Shown here: positions 16,315-25,470 of the stretch, piece by piece
How positions within the stretch are numbered: the stretch's first letter is position 1
Layout of the letters: every line of letters starts with the position of its first letter
DNA from: G963665495 sp963665495
Lineage (GTDB): Bacteria; Desulfobacterota; Desulfovibrionia; Desulfovibrionales; Desulfovibrionaceae
DNA length: 64,000 nt
Assembly (NCBI GenBank): GCA_963665495.1
Contig: OY762289.1
Location: forward strand, 2,170,001-2,234,000
Direction: 5' to 3'
Made by a program: the position numbers and the translations under genes
The notes under the pieces: generated by a model
Database searches by the model: none
The model's input: only the letters and a program-made list of their open reading frames with translations
What the model was told of the DNA's origin: nothing

Positions 16315-17052
16315 CTACAAATCTATCCGTGCAAAGACTCCCAGCCTGTCATACGACAGCATCTCAACAGTAGGAGGAAGCTTCAACTCCCTGCAGAATT
16401 GCTGTAGGCTTTCCAGCCTGCCAAACGTATGCATGGGAACGAAAAAACGCGGTTTAAGAGTCTCCACCAAACGCTTTGCACCGGACCAGTTCTCCAGTCT
16501 GCTGTCAGCATTGGAAAATGCCAGATCAATGTCGAAAGAAGCCAATGTCTCCAGGGTTCGTGCAAAATGCTCGCGGCTGAAGGCCCTGGACCGTTCGTCC
16601 GCCTGCGGCCAATCCCATTCGGCCACGTCCCCGCCAAAGTAAATAGTTTTATCCGCCAGCTGCAGCAAGAACCCCACTCCCAGATCCGTGCTTTCCAACC
16701 CCAAAATACGTATTCCGTCCACTTCGGCCCACGCATCTGGCTCTATGACAGTCACATCGTTGCGTCCGCTTTCTTCCGGGTCGAAGTCCGGATACAGCTC
16801 GGCAACGTCGTACGACAGAACATAGCGTACGCGAGCGGCATGCCTGGCAAGTTCTTCTATAGCCGGAGTGAAATGGTCTTTGTGGCTATGGGATACGCAG
16901 ACCAGTAAATCCGCGCCGTCGACGGCCGCCTCTACATAAGCCCGTTCGCCGGATTGAAGAAATTCGGCTTGCGGATAATCGAACAGCAGCAATTTTTCAG
17001 GCGTACGCACCAGAAACGAATTATGAAAAACGTAGGAAAGTTCCAGTTTCAT
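16315..17052 (-). CDS. Metallo-beta-lactamase-fold hydrolase (UlaG-like)
   Basis: A 245-residue protein with the HxHxDH metal motif (SHSHKDHF near residue 55), a later Asp (YFGGDVAEWDW) and His (VPMHTFG) that complete the metal site. The N-terminus (LSYVFHNSFLVRTPEKLLLFDYP) resembles UlaG-type MBL-fold proteins. The substrate cannot be inferred. A GTG at 17064, directly after the previous stop, is an alternative start adding four residues. It is the last gene of a leftward set with the glycosyltransferase and PIG-L deacetylase. Confidence 0.85.
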   Translation of the reverse strand: MKLELSYVFHNSFLVRTPEKLLLFDYPQAEFLQSGERAYVEAAVDGADLLVCVSHSHKDHFTPAIEELARHAARVRYVLSYDVAELYPDFDPEESGRNDVTVIEPDAWAEVDGIRILGLESTDLGVGFLLQLADKTIYFGGDVAEWDWPQADERSRAFSREHFARTLETLASFDIDLAFSNADSRLENWSGAKRLVETLKPRFFVPMHTFGRLESLQQFCRELKLPPTVEMLSYDRLGVFARIDL

Positions 17053-17064
17053 GAACGGCCGCAC

Positions 17065-18351
17065 CTATTTTTTTCCAGGGGTCGTCCGAGTGATCAGCTC
17101 GATGATCCGCGCGCAGCTTGCCACAGGGTCAAATTGCGTCAGGACCCGTTCGCGTCCTTTTTCGGCCATGCGTATGGCCCGATCCCGATCTCCCGCCATG
17201 GAAGCTATGGCCTGGGCCAATCCTTCGGGGTCGCGCTGCTCCACCAGCAGTCCTGTTTCCTGATCCAGGACGACTTCTCCGATGCCCGATACATTGGTCG
17301 CCACCACCGGCACACGATGGGCAAAGGCTTCCATGATCACATTGGGAATACCGTCCCGGTCGCCGGAAGGCGCGATCACCGAGGGCATGATAAAAATGTC
17401 CGCCTGGCGGAAAAGCTCCTGAGCCTGTTGAAATTTCACAAAGCCGGGAAACGAAACCACCGATTCCATCCCCAGTTCCTTGACCAGATTTTTAAGGCTG
17501 GAGGCAAGCGGTCCGTCACCGGCCAGAATACAGCGGATTTCGATCCCCTGCTTCTGCAAAATCGCACACGCGCGAATCAGATATTCGTAGCCTTTTTTGG
17601 GCACAAAACGCCCCAAGGCGAGCAAAGTGTAGGGCTGTGCCATGGTCACCGGGGCTTCTTTGGCGGCCCGTAGCGGTACCCCGTTGTATATCAGCTGCAC
17701 TTTGTCTCTCTGGTCCGGCGGTAATCCGGCCATACGGCGGATATAGTCAGCATTTGATCCGGCGTTGACCCGGACAAAGGCTGCTTCGCGCACTTTGTCT
17801 GGCAAGGCGTTGTCCGGCGGATAGATATCCCAGGCCCGGGCGGTAAAGCTGAAAGGAATACCGGCCAGGCGCGCGGCGGCCCAGGCTGCGGTGGCCGGAC
17901 CACTGGCCCAGGGCGCGTGCACATGTTCGATGCCATCGGCCTCAAACCGTCTGGCCAGCCCGAAGGCGGCCAGTCCGGCCCAAAAATTTTCTCCGGATTT
18001 CTCTATCTGCTTCAAATACTTTTTGAGTCCCCCGCCTCCGGAATTTTTGGCAAAACGACCATACGGAAGTATCGGCAAGGTCCGCAATACGGACCATACG
18101 GCGGACGGTTTTTTGCGCAGCCAGTACAGGAGGTCAGGCAAAATATGCGGCGCGTAACGGAGCCCTTGCCTTTTTACCTGGGGAGAAAAGGCTTCCATCT
18201 CGGGCGTCAGGCGACTGGTCAGCTCACCATACAGCGAATAAACCTGTAAAGGCAGGCCAGCGTTAAGCAGCCCGACAACTTCACGAAAAATAAAGGTTTC
18301 TGTCGGTTCCGGAAACCATAGCAACACATAGGCCGTTTTGGGCATACACAT
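17065..18351 (-). CDS. Glycosyltransferase family 4
   Basis: A 428-residue GT-B enzyme. The N-lobe starts AYVLLWFPEPTETFIFREV, a pattern seen in exopolysaccharide and colanic-acid type transferases. The C-lobe has LLALGRFVPKKGYEYLIRAC, the donor-binding segment ILAGDGPLASSLKNLV and the EX7E motif region (SGDRDGIPNVIMEAFAHRVPVVATNVSGIGEVV). Donor and acceptor are unknown. Next to a PIG-L deacetylase, surface polysaccharide or glycolipid synthesis is likely. A BshA/BshB-like thiol pathway is a weaker alternative, since the N-lobe looks like the polysaccharide group. Confidence 0.9.
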   Translation of the reverse strand: MCMPKTAYVLLWFPEPTETFIFREVVGLLNAGLPLQVYSLYGELTSRLTPEMEAFSPQVKRQGLRYAPHILPDLLYWLRKKPSAVWSVLRTLPILPYGRFAKNSGGGGLKKYLKQIEKSGENFWAGLAAFGLARRFEADGIEHVHAPWASGPATAAWAAARLAGIPFSFTARAWDIYPPDNALPDKVREAAFVRVNAGSNADYIRRMAGLPPDQRDKVQLIYNGVPLRAAKEAPVTMAQPYTLLALGRFVPKKGYEYLIRACAILQKQGIEIRCILAGDGPLASSLKNLVKELGMESVVSFPGFVKFQQAQELFRQADIFIMPSVIAPSGDRDGIPNVIMEAFAHRVPVVATNVSGIGEVVLDQETGLLVEQRDPEGLAQAIASMAGDRDRAIRMAEKGRERVLTQFDPVASCARIIELITRTTPGKK

Positions 18352-18380
18352 ACTGCAATTCTAAGTTGAGGATAAAGATA

Positions 18381-19184
18381 TTACGCCTCGGGCAACACAT
18401 CCAGACGTTGCAAAACCGAGACGATTTCTGAAAAAGATGTCTGCGCCGCTCCCCGCTCATAGTTCAGCTGTCCGGCGTGAGGACGCTCCAAAAACAGTTC
18501 ACGCCAGGCAAGCGGCCGATACTGCTCGCCGAGTCGGCGTAATCTGCGTCCCGGCAGCGCCAGCATAAAAGGCAACATGTCGCGCCACTGGCTTTTATAA
18601 CTGCGCATCATCCGGCGTTTCACGCGTATTTCAGTCTGAGTCAACGGCAGATTGCAGACCTGTCCGCCGCCAGGGGGAAATCCGTTGATTCGCCAGCGCA
18701 ACAGGTATCCGGGGCCGGTAATGTTGTACAGAGGGAATTCATAGGCACCCAGGCCGGTGTTGTCAAAATTTTCCGTTCGCAGGGCGCTGCGCAGGACCTG
18801 GTTGATCAGATCATGATCCACATGTCCCCCCTCCCAGGCGGTGACGTAACAGCAATCCGGCCGAAAACTCTCCAGCAAATCCATGAAGGTCGCCCGCAAG
18901 TCAGCGAGCAAAGGGATAAGTCCGCGATTGGGAAATCGCAGCAGATTGCACCGGGACACGTCCAGACCGAGCGCTCCCATGGCCGTTTTCAGTTCCTGCT
19001 CCCGCAAGGCTCCACTGCCCCGCGCATCGCCGGAAGTCACCCACACGGCACGAACATCCGCTCCGGCCTGCAACAGTCTGCGAAGCAATCCCGCAGTAAA
19101 ACAATCGTCGTCCGGGTGGGCGAAAAAGAACATATGGCGTCCGTCGATCCTTGGCGGGAAAGCAGCCGGATCAGGCAATGCCAA
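18381..19184 (-). CDS. PIG-L family N-deacetylase
   Basis: A 267-residue zinc-dependent deacetylase-like protein. Metal motif AHPDDD near residue 22 and the second motif GGHVDHD near 120 match the PIG-L/MshB/BshB family, which removes acetyl groups from GlcNAc conjugates. The C-terminal third is basic and Arg-rich (RRLRRLGEQYRP). No ATG fits the start well: TTG at 19184 or 19178 overlaps the end of the receiver gene and has GAGG upstream, and the first ATG (19133) would cut close to the metal motif. Confidence 0.85.
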   Translation of the reverse strand: MALPDPAAFPPRIDGRHMFFFAHPDDDCFTAGLLRRLLQAGADVRAVWVTSGDARGSGALREQELKTAMGALGLDVSRCNLLRFPNRGLIPLLADLRATFMDLLESFRPDCCYVTAWEGGHVDHDLINQVLRSALRTENFDNTGLGAYEFPLYNITGPGYLLRWRINGFPPGGGQVCNLPLTQTEIRVKRRMMRSYKSQWRDMLPFMLALPGRRLRRLGEQYRPLAWRELFLERPHAGQLNYERGAAQTSFSEIVSVLQRLDVLPEA

Positions 19185-19548
19185 GCACCTCGCGAGCCAA
19201 ACGAATCACGGCAATGGGGTTAAACGGTTTGGTCATATAAATGTTTGCTCCCGCCTCTTCACCGCGTTTACGATCGTATTCCTGGCCTTTGGCAGTCAAC
19301 ATGACAATGTGCGTATCTGTAAGCGCCATTTCCTGTTTAACTTTTCTGCAGACTTCAAAGCCATTCATTTTCGGCATCATGACGTCCAGAAAGACTAGTT
19401 CTGGTTTCAATTCCTGAATCATCCGCAAGGCTTCTTCACCGTTTTCAGCGAATTGCAACGAAACGTTTTCACTCTCAAGGTCTTCAAGTGCCTCTTCCAA
19501 AAGGATACGAATATGGGGTTCGTCATCAACTATCAAAATTGTGGACAT
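19171..19548 (-). CDS. Single-domain response regulator (CheY-like)
   Basis: A 125-residue receiver protein: ILIVDDEPHIRILLEEAL, phospho-acceptor Asp in VFLDVMMPKMNGFEV, Thr/Lys in IVMLTAKGQEYDRK and YMTKPFNPIAVI. No output domain. The ATG at 19548 follows GAGAG; a GTG one codon earlier is also possible. The stop overlaps the PIG-L gene by 14 bases, so it is first in the four-gene leftward operon and may control the glycan enzymes post-translationally. Confidence 0.9.
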   Translation of the reverse strand: MSTILIVDDEPHIRILLEEALEDLESENVSLQFAENGEEALRMIQELKPELVFLDVMMPKMNGFEVCRKVKQEMALTDTHIVMLTAKGQEYDRKRGEEAGANIYMTKPFNPIAVIRLAREVLGIA

Positions 19549-19788
19549 CACGCTCTCTCAGGTCGAATTTCACTGTTGGGAAACAACCTTTGTAATCCCC
19601 CCCGGGACAACATAAAAAGGACAAGATCGGCTGCCTGGCCCTTCCCCTCCCCCGACAAAGCAACTTTTTTACTGTACCGTATTGGGTACACTGCATCAAG
19701 CCATGTAACCACAACGAATCTCTAATATCTCAAAATACATACGCACCCGACTAATCTTATACCCTGTTTGCATTCACAAAATAAACGA

Positions 19789-19817
19789 TTGACGACGCCA
19801 CCTCAGAGACGTATTCT
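19789..19817 (+). promoter_or_regulatory. Sigma-70 promoter of the GntR-led catabolic operon
   Basis: TTGACG (19789-19794), 17 bases, TATTCT (19812-19817). The predicted start is near 19824, giving a leader of about 50 bases. The rest of 19549-19788 shows no gene. Confidence 0.65.
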
Positions 19818-19838
19818 AGACGTATAGACGACTAGACG
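19817..19838 (+). repeat. Three TAGACG direct repeats, probable GntR operator
   Basis: TAGACG occurs at 19817, 19825 and 19833, each exactly eight bases apart, covering the end of the -10 and the predicted start point. Parts also read as dyads (TCTA-N6-TAGA). The location is ideal for repression by the GntR/UTRA protein encoded 35 bases downstream. Confidence 0.6.
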
Positions 19839-19872
19839 AATATACCTCTTAACCTGAAAAACACGGTGAGCC

Positions 19873-20607
19873 ATGAGCAAAACAAAGGGAATTCCCCGCT
19901 ATGTCCAGGCACGGGAACGCTTGAACAAACAGATTCTGTCCGGAGAGTTTCAATCCGGAGAAAAACTCCCATCTGAAGAACAGCTTGCGGCACAATTCGG
20001 CGTCAGCCGCATGACCATTCGCAAAAGTCTTGAAGATCTGATGGACGCCGGACTCATTTATCGCCGGCATGGTGTCGGCACATTCGTGAGTAATGCCAGG
20101 GTACCACGCAACCACACGCACCTGACGGATTTTTTCAAAACCTGCCAGAAAAATGGACAAATCCCGGAAGCACGATTGCTCAAAAAAGAAATCATGCCCG
20201 TATCCATTAAGGTGGCCAAAGAGCTGGGACTGGAACCCGGCGACACCGTTATCCGTTTGACAACGCTGCGGCTGCTCAACGGCATGCCCATTACCTATCA
20301 TGATGCGTACCTCCCGGTGGCGCTTTTTCCTTCACTGGTGGCCGCTCCTGCCGATTCTCTCGGCCTGGAAAAACAGCATGTCTGGAGAATGATAGAAAAA
20401 ATGGGATTCACGTTGTCCAACGTTATCGAGCAGATCGATGCGGTACCGGCGGAAGATCCCATTGCGGCAATGCTGGACATGCAACCGGGCGAGCCTATTT
20501 TGCGTGGCCGCCGGGTCATGTATTCGGATGATGGTACCCCATTGAAATACGCGGACTGTTACAACAGAGGAGATACGTTCTCGCTCACAGTTGTACTGGT
20601 ACGCTAA
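19873..20607 (+). CDS. GntR-family regulator with UTRA effector domain (HutC subfamily)
   Basis: A 244-residue transcription factor. The winged-helix N-domain shows YVQARERLNKQILSGEFQSG, LPSEEQLAAQFGVSRMTIRKSL and YRRHGVGTFV. The C-terminal UTRA domain (residues about 90-240) contains VIRLTTLRLLNGMPITYHDAYL and EPILRGRRVMYSDDGTPL, which bind small-molecule effectors in this family. It lies first in the same direction as the kinase, dehydrogenase and Etf genes, and the TAGACG repeats at its promoter fit autoregulation with release by an operon substrate such as a glycerol derivative or its phosphate. Confidence 0.93.
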   Translation: MSKTKGIPRYVQARERLNKQILSGEFQSGEKLPSEEQLAAQFGVSRMTIRKSLEDLMDAGLIYRRHGVGTFVSNARVPRNHTHLTDFFKTCQKNGQIPEARLLKKEIMPVSIKVAKELGLEPGDTVIRLTTLRLLNGMPITYHDAYLPVALFPSLVAAPADSLGLEKQHVWRMIEKMGFTLSNVIEQIDAVPAEDPIAAMLDMQPGEPILRGRRVMYSDDGTPLKYADCYNRGDTFSLTVVLVR

Positions 20608-20715
20608 TATCTTTTCCTAACGGTATGTATGGGTGAGCGTACCATCATACCCGACTTTATTGAGGACTGGCGTTTTCCGATTTGTCTCTTAACTGCAGCG
20701 ACGGAGGAAACAGGC

Positions 20716-22212
20716 ATGTCTCAAAAATGTATCCTGGTTATCGACGAAGGCACCACCGGCACCCGCGCGTTGATCATTGACCGCGACAGCAAGGTGAAGG
20801 CACAGGCGTACACTGAATTTCAACAATACCACCCGGCACCGGACAGAGTGGAACACGATGCGGAAGAAATCTGGGACGCCACTCTGAAGATGATCCGCCA
20901 GGCCTTGCAGCAGGCGAATCTCTCTGCAACGGACATCGCAGCCATCGGTATCACCAATCAGCGGGCAACCACCGTGGTCTGGGACAAGGCGACAGGGACT
21001 CCGGTGACCAGGGCCATTGTTTGGCAGGATACCCGGACGGCCGACTTCATTGAAGAAATTCGCGATGCATGGGCGGAGAAAACGTACAGCCGTACGGGCT
21101 GGGCTCTTGCTCCGGTCTATTCCTCCTTGAGCCTGCACTGGATGATGGCAAACGTACCCGGGTTCAAAAAACGCGCGGAATCAGGCGAACTGGCTTTCGG
21201 TACCATAGACTCCTGGCTCATTTCCAAACTGACCGGCGGAAAAGTCCATGCCATTGCCGCCTCCAACGCTTCCGTCACCGGCGCCTATGATTTGATCAAC
21301 GACGAATGGTACGGCGAATGGCTTGAATTTCTCGGTCTTCCGCTGGAACTTTTTCCCAAAGTATACCCGGATTCCGGCGAGTACGGCGTAACCGACGCGT
21401 CCATTCTCGGAGCCGAAATCCCTGTGGCCGGAGCCATAGCCGACCAGCAGGCCGCGTTGTTCGCCCAGGGCTGCATCGAACCCGGCAGCGTCAAAGCCAC
21501 GCACGGCACCGGGACTTTCCTGGACATGAACATCGGCCCCCACCCGAAGATTTCCAACAGCGGCATCAACACGCTGATTGCCTGGCGCATGAACGGCCAC
21601 ACGGTCTACGGACTGGAAGGCTACTCGGCTGTAACCGGTGCGGCGGTCCAATGGCTTCGCGACGGTGCGGGACTTATTGCCAGTTCCGCAGAGACAGAAG
21701 CTCTGGCCACCAGCGTTCCCGACAACGGCGGCGTCTACTTCGTTCCGGCCCTGGCCGGATTATCCGCACCCTATTGGGATTCCTACGCGCGCGGCATGAT
21801 CATCGGCATCAGCCGGGGAACGCAAAAGGAACATCTCGTACGCGCCACGCTGGAAGGCATCGTGCTTTCGGTCAAGGACTTCATGGAAGCCATGCAGCAG
21901 CAATCCGGCGTGACGATCAAAAAAATCAATACGGACGGCGGCGCTTCGGCCAATGATTTTCTCATGCAGTTCCAAGCGGACATGTTGGATGCAGAAGTCA
22001 TCCGTCCGTCGGTTGCAGAGGCCACAAGCCTGGGAGCCGCCTACATGGCCGGACTGGCCATCGGTTATTGGCCCAACCTGGAAGCCTGCTTTGCCGGACA
22101 AAGCATAGACAAGGTGTTCAGTCCTAAAATGGAAGCAGCAAGCCGCGACAAGCTTTATGCCCAGTGGACCAAGGCGGTAAAGCGCAGCATGGGCTGGGCG
22201 CGCCAGGAATAA
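20716..22212 (+). CDS. Glycerol-kinase-like FGGY carbohydrate kinase with altered substrate pocket
   Basis: A 498-residue FGGY kinase, colinear with glycerol kinase over its full length (IDEGTTGTRALI phosphate loop, VEHDAEEIWDATL, AIVWQDTRT, catalytic DQQAALFAQG, YGLEGYSAVTGAAVQWLRD, GGASANDFLMQFQADML). Important differences: the glycerol-contact pair NQRE is NQRA here (residues 81-84), the PYFSGTK segment is PVYSSLS, and IDQGTT is IDEGTT. In E. coli GlpK that Glu hydrogen-bonds glycerol, so the true substrate may be a substituted glycerol. ATG at 20716 with GGAGG upstream. Its context with a GlpD-like and an alkyl-DHAP-synthase-like enzyme supports a glycerol-backbone substrate. The glpK name is therefore withheld. 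Confidence 0.88.
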   Translation: MSQKCILVIDEGTTGTRALIIDRDSKVKAQAYTEFQQYHPAPDRVEHDAEEIWDATLKMIRQALQQANLSATDIAAIGITNQRATTVVWDKATGTPVTRAIVWQDTRTADFIEEIRDAWAEKTYSRTGWALAPVYSSLSLHWMMANVPGFKKRAESGELAFGTIDSWLISKLTGGKVHAIAASNASVTGAYDLINDEWYGEWLEFLGLPLELFPKVYPDSGEYGVTDASILGAEIPVAGAIADQQAALFAQGCIEPGSVKATHGTGTFLDMNIGPHPKISNSGINTLIAWRMNGHTVYGLEGYSAVTGAAVQWLRDGAGLIASSAETEALATSVPDNGGVYFVPALAGLSAPYWDSYARGMIIGISRGTQKEHLVRATLEGIVLSVKDFMEAMQQQSGVTIKKINTDGGASANDFLMQFQADMLDAEVIRPSVAEATSLGAAYMAGLAIGYWPNLEACFAGQSIDKVFSPKMEAASRDKLYAQWTKAVKRSMGWARQE

Positions 22213-22275
22213 TACGTATTGCCGGTATTGACCGGCTTTTTGTCAAGGAATTGAAGCCAACAAAGGATGGCATCC

Positions 22276-23919
22276 ATGAAACGAACCACAGTACCGGAAT
22301 TCGGCAAGCTAACCTATGATGTTCTGATCATAGGGGGCGGCATTACCGGTGCGGTTGCCGCCCGTGATGCGGCATTGCGGGGACTGGAAGTCGCACTGGT
22401 CGAAAAAAACGATTTTGCATGGGCCACCAGCAGCCGTTCCACGAAACTGCTGCACGGCGGCCTGCGCTACCTCGAACGTTTTGAATTCGGCATGGTTCGC
22501 TCCGCCTGTCGCGAACGGGAGCTGATGCTGGAGCTTGCGCCGCACCTGGCCCATCCCCGCCCCTTTCTGTATCTTCAATACGACGGCTACCCGGAAGGCA
22601 TGCTGAAACTGAATATCGGTCTGAGCTTTTACGATCTGTTTTCCGGCAACCCCTTCGTACGCAGGCATAAAATGCTACGCCGCGAGCAGGTGCTCGAACT
22701 CGAACCCCACCTGAATCCCTCAGGATTAAAAGGTTGCGGGTTTTATTACGACTTCCTCACTGACGACGCGCGGCTGACCATCGACACGATAAAAGGCGCC
22801 TGGGAAGCCGGAGCCCACGTTGCCAATTACACGCAAGCCGTAGGTTTTGTTTATACGAACGGTCGAATATCCGGAGCAGCCATCCGGGATATGATCACCG
22901 GCCAGGAGGGCGAGATCACTGCCCGCCAGGTTATCAACACCGGAGGCCCGTGGGTGGACAAAGTGCGTTTCCTGGAAGAGGGAGTCCAGAGCAAACGCTT
23001 GCGCCCCACCAAAGGCGTCCACATCGTTCTCAGCAAAAAGGACTTCCCGCTGAACCATGCCGTGTTCCTGCGCTCTCCGAGCGATAACCGGGTGGTCTGG
23101 CCCATACCGGCTCTGGACAGCGATCTGGTCTACATCGGCACCACGGATACCGATTACAACGGTTCTTTGGAAGAAGTCACCGCCACCAACGCGGACATCG
23201 ACTACCTGCTTGAAGTGGCCAACCACACTATCCCCGGGCGCAACCTGGGACGCCAACATATTATCGGCACCTGGGCCGGACTGCGTCCGCTGATTGCTCC
23301 TGAAGACGCACGAAGCGCAAGCGACGTCTCCCGCGAACACGAGATCTTCACCAGTCCCGCCGGTCTGTTGACCATTGGCGGAGGCAAGATGACCACCGCG
23401 CGCGAAATGGGAGAGGAAGTCATAGACGAGGCAGCAAAACTGCTGGCCCGGCACCACAATATTCGCGGAATCCCCTCCAGCCGTACGAAAAAGGTTCCCG
23501 TCAGCGGAGGAGACAAACGTCAAATCGCCTACGCCAAAGATCGGTTCGCCGCCCTTGATGTTTCTGATGCGGTGCGCAGCAGACTTGTGGGTCTGTACGG
23601 CGGAAATGCGCTTAAACTTGCTGAGATAATTGAAAGATCCCCTTCGGCAGCCCTCCCTTACGGAGATGCCGCGGTTACTGAAGCCGAAGTCCGCTATGCG
23701 GTCGGGGAAGAAATGGCCCTGAACGTAACGGACTTTTTCACCAGGCGGGCTTCCTTGTTTTATTGGCAAAAGGATGGAGGACTGGCCATGGCCTCCAAAG
23801 TAGCTGGAGCAATGGCCGATCTGCTCGGATGGGATGCGCAGGCATGCTCCCGACAGATTCAAAATTATAAAAACTGGGTCGCCGCCAATCGCTGCGCCCC
23901 TGATCAGCCTGAATCCTGA
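22276..23919 (+). CDS. FAD-dependent glycerol-3-phosphate dehydrogenase-like protein (GlpA/GlpD family)
   Basis: A 547-residue flavoprotein (ATG 22276, with AAAGGA eight bases upstream; 22267 is a less likely start). FAD motif VLIIGGGITGAVAARDAAL, then SSRSTKLLHGGLRYLE, typical of GlpD. Mid-protein VWPIPALDSDLVYIGTTDTDY and LRPLIAPED match substrate and FAD contacts of the family, and a C-terminal helical domain is present. There is no BFD-type Fe-S domain and no obvious membrane segment, so it is GlpD-like in architecture. It should oxidise the secondary hydroxyl of a glycerol-3-phosphate-type substrate; with the neighbouring EtfBA, electrons probably go to Etf or to menaquinone. Confidence 0.9.
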   Translation: MKRTTVPEFGKLTYDVLIIGGGITGAVAARDAALRGLEVALVEKNDFAWATSSRSTKLLHGGLRYLERFEFGMVRSACRERELMLELAPHLAHPRPFLYLQYDGYPEGMLKLNIGLSFYDLFSGNPFVRRHKMLRREQVLELEPHLNPSGLKGCGFYYDFLTDDARLTIDTIKGAWEAGAHVANYTQAVGFVYTNGRISGAAIRDMITGQEGEITARQVINTGGPWVDKVRFLEEGVQSKRLRPTKGVHIVLSKKDFPLNHAVFLRSPSDNRVVWPIPALDSDLVYIGTTDTDYNGSLEEVTATNADIDYLLEVANHTIPGRNLGRQHIIGTWAGLRPLIAPEDARSASDVSREHEIFTSPAGLLTIGGGKMTTAREMGEEVIDEAAKLLARHHNIRGIPSSRTKKVPVSGGDKRQIAYAKDRFAALDVSDAVRSRLVGLYGGNALKLAEIIERSPSAALPYGDAAVTEAEVRYAVGEEMALNVTDFFTRRASLFYWQKDGGLAMASKVAGAMADLLGWDAQACSRQIQNYKNWVAANRCAPDQPES

Positions 23920-23933
23920 TTGAGGAGAATCGG

Positions 23934-25391
23934 ATGCGGAATCAACCGAAAAGTTTGAAAGAATATGTCGCGTCAGTTGCAACAGACAGGCAGCGCCCCT
24001 CGGATACCAGCTGGCTTTCCTCGCTGCGAGCAACATTCGGCAGCTCGGGCGTACTGGTGGATGCCGAAACCATCGACGCGTACAGTTACGACACCTGGCC
24101 GGTGGCGACTAAATGGAAACATCTGGGAAAACGTCTCTTTGCTCCGGACGCGGTTATCAAAGCCAACTCAAGCAAAAAAATATGCGATGTTTTGCAGTGG
24201 GCCAACCTGCATAACGTACCGGTCACCCCCTGGGGCGGCGGTTCGAGCGTCACCGGACAAGCCCTGGCAGTGGACGGCGGCATCATCCTCGACACTACCA
24301 GCATGAATGAAATCATCGCCCTGGATGAAGAAAGCCTGCTGGTCAAAGTGGAAGCCGGCATCTTCGGGCATAATCTTGAAAAAGAACTGAATCAACGGGG
24401 CTATACGCTCAACCATTCGCCCCAGTCACTGGACCGTTCCACTGTGGGAGGCTGGCTTTCCACCCGGGCCATGGGGCAGTTCTCTTCCGCCTACGGCGGC
24501 ATTGAAGATCTGGTAGTCTCCTTCTCCGTGATCCTGCCCACAGGCGAAGAAGTCGAAACCATGCACGTTCCCCGCGCCGCGGTGGGACCGGACCTGAGGC
24601 ACATTTTCATTGGCGCCGAAGGCACCATGGGAATCATCACCGAGGTCACGCTTAAAATCTTTCCGCTGGCCGAGACGCGTATCCTGGAAGCCATCAGCTT
24701 TGACTCAGTTGAAGCCGGCATTGCCGTGATGCGCACAATCACGCGAACCGGCCTCAAACCGTTTCTGGTCCGTTTTTACGACCAGGTGGAAGCGCGCCAC
24801 GCCATGCAGGACAAGGACTTCAACGGCTGCGCCATGTTCCTGGGCTTTGAAGGGCCACAGGCCGTCGCCCAGGCCACCTACGACGCGGCCATGAAAATCT
24901 GTTCCGATGAAAATGGCACAAAAATCGGCCCTGCGCCGGTGGAGGCCTGGATGGGGCGCAGGTTTGACTTTTCCACAGTGGAAAAACTCCTGGACGAGCC
25001 AGGCGGACTGGCCGAAACAATTGAAGTCGCCCATTTCTGGCACGGTATCCTGGATACCTATCATGCGCTCAGAAAAGCTCTGGCGCCCTATGCCCAGGAA
25101 GTGCTCGGACACTTCTCCCATGTCTATCCGCAGGGAACCTCGCTGTACATAATTCTGCTGGGCCATGCCGCGGACGATGCGCAGGCAGAAGAACACCTGC
25201 TGGAAATCTGGGACACGGCCATGCAGATCTGTCTCAAGACCGGTGCCGTCATATCCCACCACCACGGTTCGGGCCTGGCGCGTTTGCCTTATGTGCAGTG
25301 CAGCCTCGGCAGCAGTATGCAGGTTCTGGAAAAAATCAAAACCGCCATTGATCCGGCAAACATTATGAATCCCGGGAAGCTCGGCCTGTAA
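23934..25391 (+). CDS. FAD-linked oxidase of the alkyl-DHAP synthase (AGPS) type
   Basis: A 485-residue VAO/FAD_binding_4 protein. The FAD domain has TPWGGGSSVTG near residue 98 and LDRSTVGGWLSTRAMGQFSS, closely following the AGPS pattern (SLEFSTVGGWVSTRASG), and GPDLRHIFIGAEGTMGIITE. The C-terminal catalytic region has VYPQGTSLYI and a triple-His HHHGSG near residue 442; AGPS uses an HHHG motif and a nearby Tyr, whereas lactate/glycolate oxidases have EHG. It is shorter than eukaryotic AGPS. AGPS exchanges an acyl for an alkyl group on dihydroxyacetone phosphate. In a catabolic operon a reverse or oxidative ether-cleaving role is conceivable. A GlcD-type dehydrogenase is the alternative. Confidence 0.85.
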   Translation: MRNQPKSLKEYVASVATDRQRPSDTSWLSSLRATFGSSGVLVDAETIDAYSYDTWPVATKWKHLGKRLFAPDAVIKANSSKKICDVLQWANLHNVPVTPWGGGSSVTGQALAVDGGIILDTTSMNEIIALDEESLLVKVEAGIFGHNLEKELNQRGYTLNHSPQSLDRSTVGGWLSTRAMGQFSSAYGGIEDLVVSFSVILPTGEEVETMHVPRAAVGPDLRHIFIGAEGTMGIITEVTLKIFPLAETRILEAISFDSVEAGIAVMRTITRTGLKPFLVRFYDQVEARHAMQDKDFNGCAMFLGFEGPQAVAQATYDAAMKICSDENGTKIGPAPVEAWMGRRFDFSTVEKLLDEPGGLAETIEVAHFWHGILDTYHALRKALAPYAQEVLGHFSHVYPQGTSLYIILLGHAADDAQAEEHLLEIWDTAMQICLKTGAVISHHHGSGLARLPYVQCSLGSSMQVLEKIKTAIDPANIMNPGKLGL

Positions 25392-25470
25392 GCGACTTCT
25401 CCGTAACGAAACTGAACCGGCTGCCGCGCCGGAGCTTAGACCTGCGCGGCAGCCCAGAACAGAGGGCAGC

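Noticed and set aside
17065..19184. Bacillithiol-type pathway from the GT4 plus PIG-L pair
   Set aside because: The GT4 N-lobe looks like polysaccharide transferases and no BshC-like gene is nearby, so a low-molecular-weight thiol pathway is less likely than surface glycan synthesis.
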